DNA of 15,714 bases from Thermodesulfobacteriaceae bacterium UBA6232 (GCA_002441555.1 DJWK01000044.1:1-15714); one strand, 5' to 3'. Shown: positions 7,284 through 15,659, counted from the stretch's first letter. The notes: generated by a model not told the origin, from the letters alone. Numbers and translations are program-made.

Positions 7284-9909
7284 TCCTAAAGAGGTTGAAG
7301 ATAAATGGTATAAAATCTGGGAAGAAAAGGGGCTTTTTGAACCCACCTATGATCCTGAAAAACCGAAATTTTCCATGGTTATTCCACCTCCTAATGTTAC
7401 AGGTTCTCTTCATATAGGACATGCTCTAAACAACACCATTCAGGATGTTCTTGCAAGATATAAAAGAATGGATGGTTATGATGTTTTGTGGGTTCCAGGA
7501 ACTGATCACGCAGGAATTGCCACTCAAAATGTGGTTGAAAGGGAGCTTGCTAAAGAAGGGCTCACTCGCGAAGCCCTTGGAAGAGAAAAATTTCTTGAAA
7601 GGGTTTGGCAGTGGAAGGAAACCTACGGAGGAAGAATAATAGCCCAGTTGAAAAAGCTTGGAGCAAGCTGCAGCTGGAGCTACCTGAGATTTACCATGGA
7701 TGAAGGTCTTTCAAGAGCGGTAAAAGAGGTATTTTGCAGGCTCTGGGAAGAAGGGCTTATTTACCGGGGAGATTATATCATCAACTGGTGCCCAAGATGT
7801 CATACTGCCCTTGCGGATCTTGAAGTGGTATTTGAACCCAAAGCAGGAAAACTTTGGTATCTCAAATATCCCCTGGAAGATGGTTCTGACTTTATTGTTG
7901 TGGCAACGACCCGTCCTGAGACCATGCTTGGAGACACAGCAGTTGCAGTTCATCCTGAGGATGAGCGCTATAAAAAATTTCTCGGCAAAACCATACGCCT
8001 TCCTCTTATTGGAAGGCGAATTCCTGTTATTGCAGATAAAGTGGTAGATCCTGAATTCGGAACCGGTGCTGTAAAGATTACACCCGCTCATGATTTTAAT
8101 GATTTTGAAATTGCAAAGCGTCACAATCTTCCCATGGTTAAAGTTATTGATGAATCCGGAAAAATGACAGAGGAAGCCGGTCCCTATGCAGGTCTTGATC
8201 GGTTTGAGGCAAGAAAAAGGGTGGTTGAAGACCTGAAGAAAGAAGAGCTTTTACTTAAAGAGGAAGATTATGATGTGGTTCTTGGACATTGTTATCGTTG
8301 TGGAACGGTAATTGAGCCTTTGGTATCTAAACAATGGTTTATAAAAATGAAACCCCTTGCGCAACCTGCCATAGCAGCTGTGGAGTATGGTTTTATTAAA
8401 TTTTATCCTGATTCCTGGAAGAATTTATATTTTGACTGGATGAGAAACATAAGAGACTGGTGTATTTCCCGTCAGATATGGTGGGGCCATCGTATTCCTG
8501 TTTGGTATTGTAAGGACTGTGGTGAGGTTTTGGTTTCAAGGGAGGAAACTTTTGAAAGCTGTCCCAAATGTGGTAGTTCCTCATTAAGTGTAGAAGAAGA
8601 TGTGCTTGATACTTGGTTTTCTTCTGCACTTTGGCCCTTTTCCACCATGGGCTGGCCAGAAAAAACTAAAACCTTAGAGACCTTTTATCCCACTTCAGTG
8701 CTTGTTACAAGCTTTGATATTATCTTTTTCTGGGTAGCAAGAATGATTATGATGGGAGAACACTTTATGGGAGCTATTCCCTTTGAAAAGGTTTATATCC
8801 ATGCCCTTGTAAGAGACGAAAAAGGTCAAAAAATGAGTAAAAGCAAGGGCAATGTTATAGACCCTCTGGAAATGATAGAAAAATTCGGTTGTGATGCCCT
8901 GAGATTCACCCTGATTGCCCTTGCAGCTCAAGGAAGAGACATAAAACTTTCAGTAAATCGCATTGAAGGATATAAACATTTTATCAATAAAATCTGGAAT
9001 GCTGGAAGATTTGTTTTGATGAATCTTGAAGGACTTAAAAAAGAAGATGTGGAAAATCTCAATTATGAATTATTGCCGCTTTTTTCCAAGTGGATTTTAT
9101 GGAGGTTAAAGGAAACCATAAAAAAGGTAAGAGAAAAACTTGAGGAATTTGAATTTGACCAAGCAGCTATGGCTATTTATCACTTTTTCTGGGATGAATT
9201 CTGCGATTGGTATCTGGAAATTTCAAAAATTTATTTAAAAAATGAAGGATTTAAAAATTCAACTCAAGCAGTTCTTTATAAAGTTTTTTCTGATTCTTTA
9301 AAACTTCTTCACCCCTTTATTCCCTTTGTAACCGAAGAACTTTGGAATCATTTACCCTTTAAAGAAGAGGAATATCTTTTAAAAGCTTCCTATCCGAAAG
9401 AATTTTTTATTGATTTTAAGATAGAAGAAAAAAAACTTGCTCAAAGTGTTATTAATATTATTACAGCAATAAGAAATATAAAATCCGAATATAATCTTTC
9501 ATCTAAAAAGGATTTACCTGTTGTTTGTGTTTTTGACAAAGAAAAAATTGAATATCTCAAGGAACAGATAGAAGTTATAAAAACCCTTTCAAAATCAGAA
9601 ATATTTTATCTTGCAGAATTTCATCAAAGGAAACAGGGAGAAATTCTTGTAATAATTGAAGGAGGGGGCGAACTTTTTATTGATTTAAGTAAACATCTTG
9701 ACTTTGAAAAAGAAAAAAATAGACTTAGAAAAGAGATTGAAAAAACTGAAGAAAAATTGAATATAATTAGGAAAAAACTGGAAAACAAGCAATTTTTAGA
9801 AAAAGCCCCTTTTGAAGTAATAGAAAAAGAAAAAAAGGCCTTTGAGGAATTAAAGAAAAAGTTAGAAAAGTTAAAAACTTTGATTAGGAGTTTAGAAAAT
9901 GGCAGTTGA
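7252..9909 (+). CDS. valS: Valyl-tRNA synthetase
   Basis: An 885-residue class I synthetase that charges tRNA-Val. Seen in order: PPPNVTGSLHIGH with HIGH at 54-57; GTDHAGIATQ; a CxxC at C180/C183; the CP1 editing domain with TTRPET at 219-224 and GTGAVKITPAHD; a second CxxC at C347/C350; a third zinc knuckle C420/C423 with C437/C440; DVLDTWFSSALWPFSTMGWPE, typical of ValRS; KMSKS at 527-531; the anticodon-binding domain; and the C-terminal coiled coil of about 65 residues that grips tRNA-Val. The length is usual. AGGAGG at 7240-7245 supports ATG 7252, although this lies inside argB. Base composition falls sharply in the last quarter (from roughly 9370). The stop overlaps the first PilZ gene by 11 nt. 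Confidence 0.98.
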   Translation: MGQAPLPPSYDPKEVEDKWYKIWEEKGLFEPTYDPEKPKFSMVIPPPNVTGSLHIGHALNNTIQDVLARYKRMDGYDVLWVPGTDHAGIATQNVVERELAKEGLTREALGREKFLERVWQWKETYGGRIIAQLKKLGASCSWSYLRFTMDEGLSRAVKEVFCRLWEEGLIYRGDYIINWCPRCHTALADLEVVFEPKAGKLWYLKYPLEDGSDFIVVATTRPETMLGDTAVAVHPEDERYKKFLGKTIRLPLIGRRIPVIADKVVDPEFGTGAVKITPAHDFNDFEIAKRHNLPMVKVIDESGKMTEEAGPYAGLDRFEARKRVVEDLKKEELLLKEEDYDVVLGHCYRCGTVIEPLVSKQWFIKMKPLAQPAIAAVEYGFIKFYPDSWKNLYFDWMRNIRDWCISRQIWWGHRIPVWYCKDCGEVLVSREETFESCPKCGSSSLSVEEDVLDTWFSSALWPFSTMGWPEKTKTLETFYPTSVLVTSFDIIFFWVARMIMMGEHFMGAIPFEKVYIHALVRDEKGQKMSKSKGNVIDPLEMIEKFGCDALRFTLIALAAQGRDIKLSVNRIEGYKHFINKIWNAGRFVLMNLEGLKKEDVENLNYELLPLFSKWILWRLKETIKKVREKLEEFEFDQAAMAIYHFFWDEFCDWYLEISKIYLKNEGFKNSTQAVLYKVFSDSLKLLHPFIPFVTEELWNHLPFKEEEYLLKASYPKEFFIDFKIEEKKLAQSVINIITAIRNIKSEYNLSSKKDLPVVCVFDKEKIEYLKEQIEVIKTLSKSEIFYLAEFHQRKQGEILVIIEGGGELFIDLSKHLDFEKEKNRLRKEIEKTEEKLNIIRKKLENKQFLEKAPFEVIEKEKKAFEELKKKLEKLKTLIRSLENGS

Positions 9910-10249
9910 TAGAAGGATTTATACCAGGTACGAAATAAATGTAGAGGCTAAAGCTGGATTAACAAGTGGTATGATTTTATCTGCTGAAGCTCTCGATATT
10001 AGTGCTGAAGGTGTTAGATTAAGATTTGATGGAACTCCCCAATTTGAAATAGATGATGAATTATACATTGTTATTAAAGGAGAAAAGACTTTAAAAATTA
10101 AAGGCAAGATAAAGTGGATTAAGCAAGAGAAAAATAATACAGAAATAGGTGTAAAATTTGAACACCTTGATATGGAAACTTCACAACTTTTATCTAAAAT
10201 TCTTTCTGACATGGCTCTTTCTTACCTTGAGGATAAATATCTTAAATGA
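9899..10249 (+). CDS. PilZ-domain protein 1 (putative c-di-GMP effector)
   Basis: A 116-residue protein that is essentially one PilZ domain. It has the c-di-GMP signature in both parts: R6-x3-R10 (RIYTR) near the start and D33-I-S-A-E-G38 (D/NxSxxG). The barrel strands VRLRF, KIKGKIKWI and EIGVKFEHLD follow, then a C-terminal helix. Binding of c-di-GMP is therefore likely, but the partner is unknown; single-domain PilZ proteins often act on motility, pili or exopolysaccharide. AGGAG at 9886-9890 and the 11-nt overlap with valS show translational coupling. The next gene is a paralogue, and both end in a ...YLK tail. Confidence 0.9.
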   Translation: MAVDRRIYTRYEINVEAKAGLTSGMILSAEALDISAEGVRLRFDGTPQFEIDDELYIVIKGEKTLKIKGKIKWIKQEKNNTEIGVKFEHLDMETSQLLSKILSDMALSYLEDKYLK

Positions 10250-10593
10250 ACGAAAAAAGGTACTATACTCGCTATCCTATCATATGTGATGCCATTGCAG
10301 CCTTTGAATCTGGAATAAATTTTCCTGCTGAAATTAGAGATATAAGTATTGAGGGTTCAAGATTAAGGATTTACGGAACCCCATTTATTAAAGATGGAGA
10401 TATAATTTATTTAAATATAAAGTGCAAATACAAGATAAAATTAAAAGCACAAGTGCGATGGGTAAAAAACTCAGAGAAATGGGTAGAATTTGGTGTAAAA
10501 TTTATAGAAATGAGTATGCAAGACCAAGAAACTCTATCAAAATTAATTTCAGAATTTGCTCTAACATCTTTGAGTGATATTTATTTGAAATAA
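10246..10593 (+). CDS. PilZ-domain protein 2 (paralogue of the preceding gene)
   Basis: A 115-residue single PilZ domain. The c-di-GMP motifs are R5-x3-R9 (RYYTR) and D32-I-S-I-E-G37, followed by KAQVRWVKNSEKWVEFGVKFIEM and a C-terminal helix ending in SLSDIYLK. It resembles PilZ-domain protein 1 along its whole length and overlaps it by 4 nt (ATGA), so the pair arose by tandem duplication and then diverged. GAGGA at 10229-10233 is the likely ribosome binding site. The two could form a heterodimer or respond to different partners (inference). Its 3' end overlaps the 3' end of smc, which is on the opposite strand, by 13 nt. Confidence 0.9.
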   Translation: MNEKRYYTRYPIICDAIAAFESGINFPAEIRDISIEGSRLRIYGTPFIKDGDIIYLNIKCKYKIKLKAQVRWVKNSEKWVEFGVKFIEMSMQDQETLSKLISEFALTSLSDIYLK

Positions 10594-13500
10594 TTATATA
10601 ATTCTAATTTAACTACTTTAGAAACACCCTTCTCTTCCATTGTTACTCCAAAGATGCTATCTACTTCTTTCATAACATTTGGATTGTGGGTTATTAAAAT
10701 AATTTGAGATTTTTCCTTTATATTTTTTAACAAATTTATAAATTTAAGTGAATTTTTTTCATCAAGAGGGGCATCCACTTCATCAAGAATGCAAAAAGGA
10801 CCGGGTTTAGTAAGATAAAAGGCAATTAATAGGGCTATCACGCAGAGGGCCTTTTCTCCTCCAGAAAGAATGTGAAGATGTTGAATTTTTTTATAGGGAT
10901 GGATAATTTTTAATTCAAGGCCTGCTGTCAATGGATCTGAATCTGTAAAAAATAACTCAGCGCTTCCTTTTTCCATTATAAAGGGGAATATTTCTTTTAA
11001 TTTTTGATTTACCTTAGTTAAAGTTTCATTTAATTGTTTTTTGGCTTTTTCTTTAAGTTCTTTTAACAATTCTTTGAAGTCATAAATTGCCTTTTCAAGA
11101 TCCTTTTTTTGATCTAACAAATTATGATATCTTTCTGAAATAAACTCAAATTCTTTAATACTTGCTAAATTTACATCGTTATAATTTGATAATTCCTTTT
11201 TTATTTCTTCAATCTTTTGAATTATTTCATCGATATTTATGTCCTGATAATTATTTAATTCGGCAATATTGAATTCCTGGAGCTCTTTTTTTTCTTCTTT
11301 TAATTTTTCAATTGTCAAATTAAGTTCAGCAATTTTTACCTCTAAATTATGTATATCAATTTCTAATTTATTAAATTGATTATGTAATCCTTTTTTAATT
11401 TTATTGAACTCTCTTACCTTTGAATTGATTTGACTAATCTCTTCTTCTATTTCAGATTTTAACAATTCAATAGATTTTATTTTAGAAATAATATCTTCTT
11501 TATCTTTTTTTAAATTTGGAATCATATTTTTTAAATTTAAAATTTCATTATTTAATTGTTCGATTAAGAATAAGGAATTCTTAAGATTTTTTTCTAATTT
11601 TTCAAGTTCCTTTTGTAAATCATTTTTTCTTAAAATCATATTGTTAGTTTCGGTTCTTAATCTTATTATTTCTTTTTCTTTATCAGTAATTTCTTTATTC
11701 AATTGATTTGTTTCTTTTTCAATTAATTGAAATTCCTCATTCAATTCTTTTTTTTCTTTATTTAATGATTCTAATATTAATTCCAGATTTTTTAAATTGT
11801 TTTTAATTTTTTCTAAAAAAGCGAGATTATCGTTATTTTCTTTAAATAATGTCTCTAATCTTAAATTTAAAAAATTCTTTCTTTCTAAATGCTTAGTATA
11901 ATCTAATTCAAGCTTTTTTAATTCATCTTGAATAGTATTAACTGTTTTATTTAAATTCTTTATTTCATTCAACAAAAAGTTTTTATTTTTTTCTAAAGTT
12001 TCTTTTTTCTTTAATAATTCTATTTCTTCTACTTTTACTTGATTAATTTTATTGATAATAAAGTTTTTTCTATTTTCCAAGTTTTCTTTTTCTTTTTTTA
12101 AGGAAAAGTATCCCTTTTTTAATTGTGATAAATAAAGAATGAATCCTTGAGGGGTTAAAAGGAGCTTTTTCTTTGGATCATAAATAAAAACGTTCGGATT
12201 CTCATGAATGATATTTTCTGTCAATTCTTTAAGAAAAATTTTTATTGTAAGATTGTTAAAATTTTCTTTCAAGTAAAATGTTAAATTTTCTTCTGGATAT
12301 CGGGCTATTATATTTTCAATATCTTTAAAATCATTTACTAAGATAGCCTTTAATAATTCACCATAAAAATTTTCGAGTAAAAATATTTCTTCTTGAGTTA
12401 AATTTAGGTTTTCTCCAAAAGTTTTATTTACAAAAGACTTTAAAACTTTCTTTTCTTCCTTTGAAGTGAGTTCATTGATTAATTTTAAATTTGCTTCTAT
12501 AGCACTTAGTTCCCTCAAATATTCTTCTTTTTTATTTTTTATTAATTCCAAATTTTTGGTTATTTCTATTATTTCTTCAATAAGAAGACCGGTTTCTTTT
12601 TCCAAATCTTTTAATTTAAATATTATTTCTTCCTCTCTTTCTTTTAAGTTACTCCTTTTCTTATTTAAGTTTTCCAATATTAATTGGCAATCCTTTAATT
12701 CTTTCTTTATAGAAAAAATTTCTTTTTTATTTAAATCAATTTTTTCTGAAATATTTTTAAGATTTTCTTTAAGCTTTAAATATTCATACTCTTTTGCCTG
12801 AATTTCTTTATTTAGCTTATTCATTTTTTCTTTTTTTTCTCTTAAAAACTTGTCTTTTTCTCTTATTTTTTCTTTTAAAATTAGTAAACTATTTTCTAGC
12901 TCGGTTTCCTTTTTGCTTGAAATCTGTAACGATTTGTTAATTTTTGACAGTTCTAACATTATATCTTCTTTTCTTTTATGGTTTAATTTTATTTTTATTT
13001 CTTCTTTTTCTTTTTTGTTAATCAAATCACTTTCTAATTTGTACATTTTTTTTAATTCTTCATCAATTTTAGTAAGTTTTTCCTTATAATCCTCAAATTC
13101 CAATTTTAAAATTTTTAATTTATTTTCTTTTTCTATCAGGTTTTGATACATTTTATTCTCTTCATTTTCAATCTCTTCGAGCTTTATTTTAATTTCATTT
13201 GTTTGCAATTTTAAAGAATTTATTTTTAATAAGTAATCTTCTTTTTCTTTTATGGATCTGTTTAATTGATATTCATTTTTTTTAATAAGTAATTTTTTTA
13301 ATTCTTCTTTTAATCTTAAGTATCTTTTAGCCCTTTCTGATTGTTCTTTTAGGTGAAAATATTGATATTCTACTTCTTTAATAATATCATTTAATCGCAA
13401 GAGATTAGTTTCTGTATAACTTAAATTTTTTTCTGTTTCTTCTTGAACCAGTTTTAACTTTGATATACCAGCTAAATCTTCAATAAATTTTTTCCTTTCT

Positions 13501-13967
13501 TTTGGAGAGATTTCAAGAAATTTATAGATTTCTCCCTGATCAATAATGCCATAACTCTGAGGGTTTATTCCCATATCTAAAAAGAGAAAGTGTATGTCCT
13601 TAAGTCTGCAAGGTTTATTATTGATATAAAATTCAGATTCTCCGTCACGATAATATCTTCTTATAATGGAAATTTCTTCAAAATTTTTATATTTTTCTAA
13701 AATAGGTGGATCATGAGCAAAAACAAGTTTTACTTCTGCGAAGTCAATTTTTTTATCGCTGTTACCAGAATAAATTAGTTCTGATAAATCTCTTATTCTT
13801 AATCTTTTTGGACTTTGTTCACCAAGGCCCCATTTAATAGCATCCAGAATGTTGCTTTTTCCTGCCCCATTTGGACCAACTATAGCTGTAATACCTTTTG
13901 AAAAATTCAGAATAACCTTATAGGGAAAAGATTTGAATCCGTATATTTCTAACCTTTTAATATACAA
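10581..13967 (-). CDS. smc: Chromosome segregation ATPase SMC
   Basis: A 1128-residue SMC, slightly short for the family. The N-terminal head starts MYIKRLEIYGFKSF and holds Walker A GPNGAGKS at 31-38, then DAIKWGLGEQS. Long coiled coils cover about 160-500 and 625-950. The hinge at about 520-625 is divergent: VTPxG-like LLLTPQG is present at 602-608, but the glycines that normally follow are missing. The C-terminal head carries the signature LSGGEKAL (from L1034) and Walker B CILDE (D1062, E1063) with a D-loop. Dimers with ScpA/ScpB load on and organise the chromosome; neither scp gene is in the window. The start is TTG 13967, chosen because it begins where SMC homology begins; there is no clear Shine-Dalgarno and no better in-frame start in the 65-nt gap upstream. 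The coils are extremely AT-rich. Confidence 0.96.
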   Translation of the reverse strand: MYIKRLEIYGFKSFPYKVILNFSKGITAIVGPNGAGKSNILDAIKWGLGEQSPKRLRIRDLSELIYSGNSDKKIDFAEVKLVFAHDPPILEKYKNFEEISIIRRYYRDGESEFYINNKPCRLKDIHFLFLDMGINPQSYGIIDQGEIYKFLEISPKERKKFIEDLAGISKLKLVQEETEKNLSYTETNLLRLNDIIKEVEYQYFHLKEQSERAKRYLRLKEELKKLLIKKNEYQLNRSIKEKEDYLLKINSLKLQTNEIKIKLEEIENEENKMYQNLIEKENKLKILKLEFEDYKEKLTKIDEELKKMYKLESDLINKKEKEEIKIKLNHKRKEDIMLELSKINKSLQISSKKETELENSLLILKEKIREKDKFLREKKEKMNKLNKEIQAKEYEYLKLKENLKNISEKIDLNKKEIFSIKKELKDCQLILENLNKKRSNLKEREEEIIFKLKDLEKETGLLIEEIIEITKNLELIKNKKEEYLRELSAIEANLKLINELTSKEEKKVLKSFVNKTFGENLNLTQEEIFLLENFYGELLKAILVNDFKDIENIIARYPEENLTFYLKENFNNLTIKIFLKELTENIIHENPNVFIYDPKKKLLLTPQGFILYLSQLKKGYFSLKKEKENLENRKNFIINKINQVKVEEIELLKKKETLEKNKNFLLNEIKNLNKTVNTIQDELKKLELDYTKHLERKNFLNLRLETLFKENNDNLAFLEKIKNNLKNLELILESLNKEKKELNEEFQLIEKETNQLNKEITDKEKEIIRLRTETNNMILRKNDLQKELEKLEKNLKNSLFLIEQLNNEILNLKNMIPNLKKDKEDIISKIKSIELLKSEIEEEISQINSKVREFNKIKKGLHNQFNKLEIDIHNLEVKIAELNLTIEKLKEEKKELQEFNIAELNNYQDINIDEIIQKIEEIKKELSNYNDVNLASIKEFEFISERYHNLLDQKKDLEKAIYDFKELLKELKEKAKKQLNETLTKVNQKLKEIFPFIMEKGSAELFFTDSDPLTAGLELKIIHPYKKIQHLHILSGGEKALCVIALLIAFYLTKPGPFCILDEVDAPLDEKNSLKFINLLKNIKEKSQIILITHNPNVMKEVDSIFGVTMEEKGVSKVVKLELYNYFK

Positions 13968-14032
13968 GGTTGTAATATGGAGGAAATTTTTTTGTTCTAA
14001 ATATACCTCAAATTCTTCAGAAGGAAATAAGC

Positions 14033-14689
14033 TTAGCCCTGTTCTTTTAACATGAGATATTCTTTTATTTCGTGGATAAGTGAGGCAGGTGTTTTTATGG
14101 GATAATGCAGATGGTCGGCTATTTCTCCTATTGAAATTCCTTTTATAGTTAAACCAGAGAGCTTTTCCTTAAGTTCTTCTGAGGAATTTACTGGATAGCT
14201 TAGACCCTTTGATTTTTTAAGAACCATATAAGCCCAGGGCACCTCAAGGGCCTTTACAAGATCTGTGGCTACCAAGCTGCAGTAATAAAGTAAAGTTTGG
14301 GCCTCCCTACCTTCTTTTATCTCTTTGTAAGCAAGTTTGGCAATCCCGCCAGCCGTATGAACCTTAAGTTCTCTAGCCTCCTCAGCAAGCATCTCTTCCA
14401 TAGCTTTAATTTTATGAAGGGCAAGTTCTGGGTCTGCCCGTAAAATATTTCTTACAGTATTTTTTGTAAGTCCTACCTTTTGAGCTATTTCTTCATCAGT
14501 TTTCATATATTCTTCTTTTAAAACCACAACAAAGGCAGCCCGGGCTAAGGAAGGAAGCCAAGTTAGAGTTCTAAATTCAGCAAGTTTACTTAAGCCGCCC
14601 AATAACTCTATTGATTTAAAAAAGACCCTTGTTACAAGATGCTCAATTTCTTGCTCAGAAACAACGGGTGCACCGATTTGTATTACCAT
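14033..14689 (-). CDS. HTH protein, partner of the KaiC-like ATPase (near-KaiC regulatory family)
   Basis: A 218-residue soluble protein. Residues 64-86 form a clear helix-turn-helix, TDEEIAQKVGLTKNTVRNIL. A helical middle follows (about 88-150), and a second HTH-like helical stretch, ISIGEIADHLHYPIKTPASLI, lies near 186-205. No membrane segment or enzymatic motif is seen. It resembles from memory the "near KaiC" probable regulatory domain proteins, which occur beside KaiC-like ATPases in archaea and thermophilic bacteria; that family assignment needs an HMM search. A very strong Shine-Dalgarno, TAAGGAGGT (14698-14706 on the plus strand), precedes the ATG. The gene is 18 nt after the KaiC-like gene and 65 nt before smc. 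A DNA-binding regulator acting with the ATPase is the natural reading, with no known target. Confidence 0.75.
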   Translation of the reverse strand: MVIQIGAPVVSEQEIEHLVTRVFFKSIELLGGLSKLAEFRTLTWLPSLARAAFVVVLKEEYMKTDEEIAQKVGLTKNTVRNILRADPELALHKIKAMEEMLAEEARELKVHTAGGIAKLAYKEIKEGREAQTLLYYCSLVATDLVKALEVPWAYMVLKKSKGLSYPVNSSEELKEKLSGLTIKGISIGEIADHLHYPIKTPASLIHEIKEYLMLKEQG

Positions 14690-14697
14690 TTTGCACT

Positions 14698-14706
14698 ACC
14701 TCCTTA
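14698..14706 (-). promoter_or_regulatory. Strong ribosome binding site of the HTH gene
   Basis: On the minus strand this reads TAAGGAGGT, a near-complete anti-Shine-Dalgarno match, 8 nt before the ATG at 14689. It is the strongest such site in the minus-strand unit and fills the short gap after the KaiC-like stop codon. Confidence 0.85.
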
Positions 14707-14707
14707 T

Positions 14708-15619
14708 TTAAAATTTTTTGCTGCCTATGGGTTCTTTTATAACCACTAAGCCTGTTTCTGTTATTTCTAAGAAGTGAGTCTTGGTATCATGACCACACAT
14801 ACGGCATCCATCAATGCGAAAAAGTCTTACAATTTCGCCAATTTCTTTTCTATAAAGTTTGGCTTTATAGGAAGAATCAATTAATTCTTTGGCAAGAACC
14901 ATAGTTCCATCTACAATGTGTCCAACGGCATATCCACCTGCGGCTTCTGCTGTTTGTTCTTCATGTCCGCTTCTTTTTTGGGAAACAAAAAGGGCTGTTT
15001 GATACCACTTTTTCATGAAATTAAAAAGCCTTCTCACAATTGAACGAGCAAGCATTTCTTTGGTTTCAAAAAGCCCTGTAATAGAATCAATAATGGTGAA
15101 TTTAATTTTGTATTGTTGAATGGCGTAAGCAAGGGTAGCAAGAAGGTCAGGCAAATTATCCCTGAGTCTTCCAGAACTTGCAGCATCAATGAGAATTATA
15201 TTATCTTCAAATTCGGAGAAATTTAATCCCATAGCTTCTGCCCTTAATTTAAGAGAGGCCACAACAAAATTAGCTGGAGATTCAACCGTAATAAAGGCCA
15301 CTTTTTCACCAAGGCTTGCCTGTTTCACAGTGAATTGCTCAACCATGAGGGATTTCCCAGTGTCAGAAACCCCTGTTATGTTAAAAACTGAATAGGCTGG
15401 AATTCCTCCAAGATTTTTCTTAACAATTTTCCCATTCTCGCTGGTTACAATAAAAAAAAGCTCATCAAGCCCTTGAATTCCTGTGGGAATTCCATATAAC
15501 TTAGGAGCCTTAGCTAAGGCCTCACTACCCTTAAAAATGGATTTTAAGTCTGGTTCACCAAAACCGCTTACCTTTTCCTGTTCCTCTTCTAATTGATATT
15601 TCTTAATGAATTTTTCCAT
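14708..15619 (-). CDS. KaiC-like RecA-fold ATPase of the thermophile/archaeal type
   Basis: A 303-residue single-domain ATPase of the KaiC/RecA group. It has YGIPTGIQGLDELF (42-55), the usual KaiC entry; Walker A GVSDTGKS at 83-90; ITVES at 110-114, where KaiC has a catalytic Glu pair but here the second residue is Ser; and Walker B FTIIDS with D178. The C-terminus adds C272-x2-C275-x-H277-x4-H282, a possible metal site. It resembles from memory the thermophile KaiC families typified by archaeal AF_0795, not cyanobacterial clock KaiC, which has two domains. ATG 15619 is chosen over an upstream in-frame start at 15688 because AAAGGGGA lies 5 nt before it and the promoter falls inside the longer version. 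First gene of a unit with the HTH protein and smc; function unknown. Confidence 0.88.
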   Translation of the reverse strand: MEKFIKKYQLEEEQEKVSGFGEPDLKSIFKGSEALAKAPKLYGIPTGIQGLDELFFIVTSENGKIVKKNLGGIPAYSVFNITGVSDTGKSLMVEQFTVKQASLGEKVAFITVESPANFVVASLKLRAEAMGLNFSEFEDNIILIDAASSGRLRDNLPDLLATLAYAIQQYKIKFTIIDSITGLFETKEMLARSIVRRLFNFMKKWYQTALFVSQKRSGHEEQTAEAAGGYAVGHIVDGTMVLAKELIDSSYKAKLYRKEIGEIVRLFRIDGCRMCGHDTKTHFLEITETGLVVIKEPIGSKKF

Positions 15620-15624
15620 ATAAT

Positions 15625-15632
15625 TCCCCTTT
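15625..15632 (-). promoter_or_regulatory. Ribosome binding site fixing the KaiC-like start
   Basis: On the minus strand this reads AAAGGGGA and ends 5 nt before the ATG at 15619. It supports that start and argues against the in-frame start 23 codons upstream, whose extra residues would be encoded by the promoter region. Confidence 0.75.
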
Positions 15633-15659
15633 GAATATGTTAAAATTATTCTGTTATAA

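Noticed and set aside
7711..8124. 137-residue open frame antisense to valS
   Set aside because: Overlaps the catalytic and editing part of valS; the sequence has no domain and reflects codon bias of valS.
12466..12801. Ser/Phe-rich open frames antisense to smc (also 12850-13089)
   Set aside because: The composition is the mirror image of the Lys/Glu/Leu coiled coil of smc; not real genes.
14708..15619. A cyanobacterial-type circadian clock
   Set aside because: The ATPase has a single KaiC domain, lacks the second domain, and no kaiA or kaiB gene is present.
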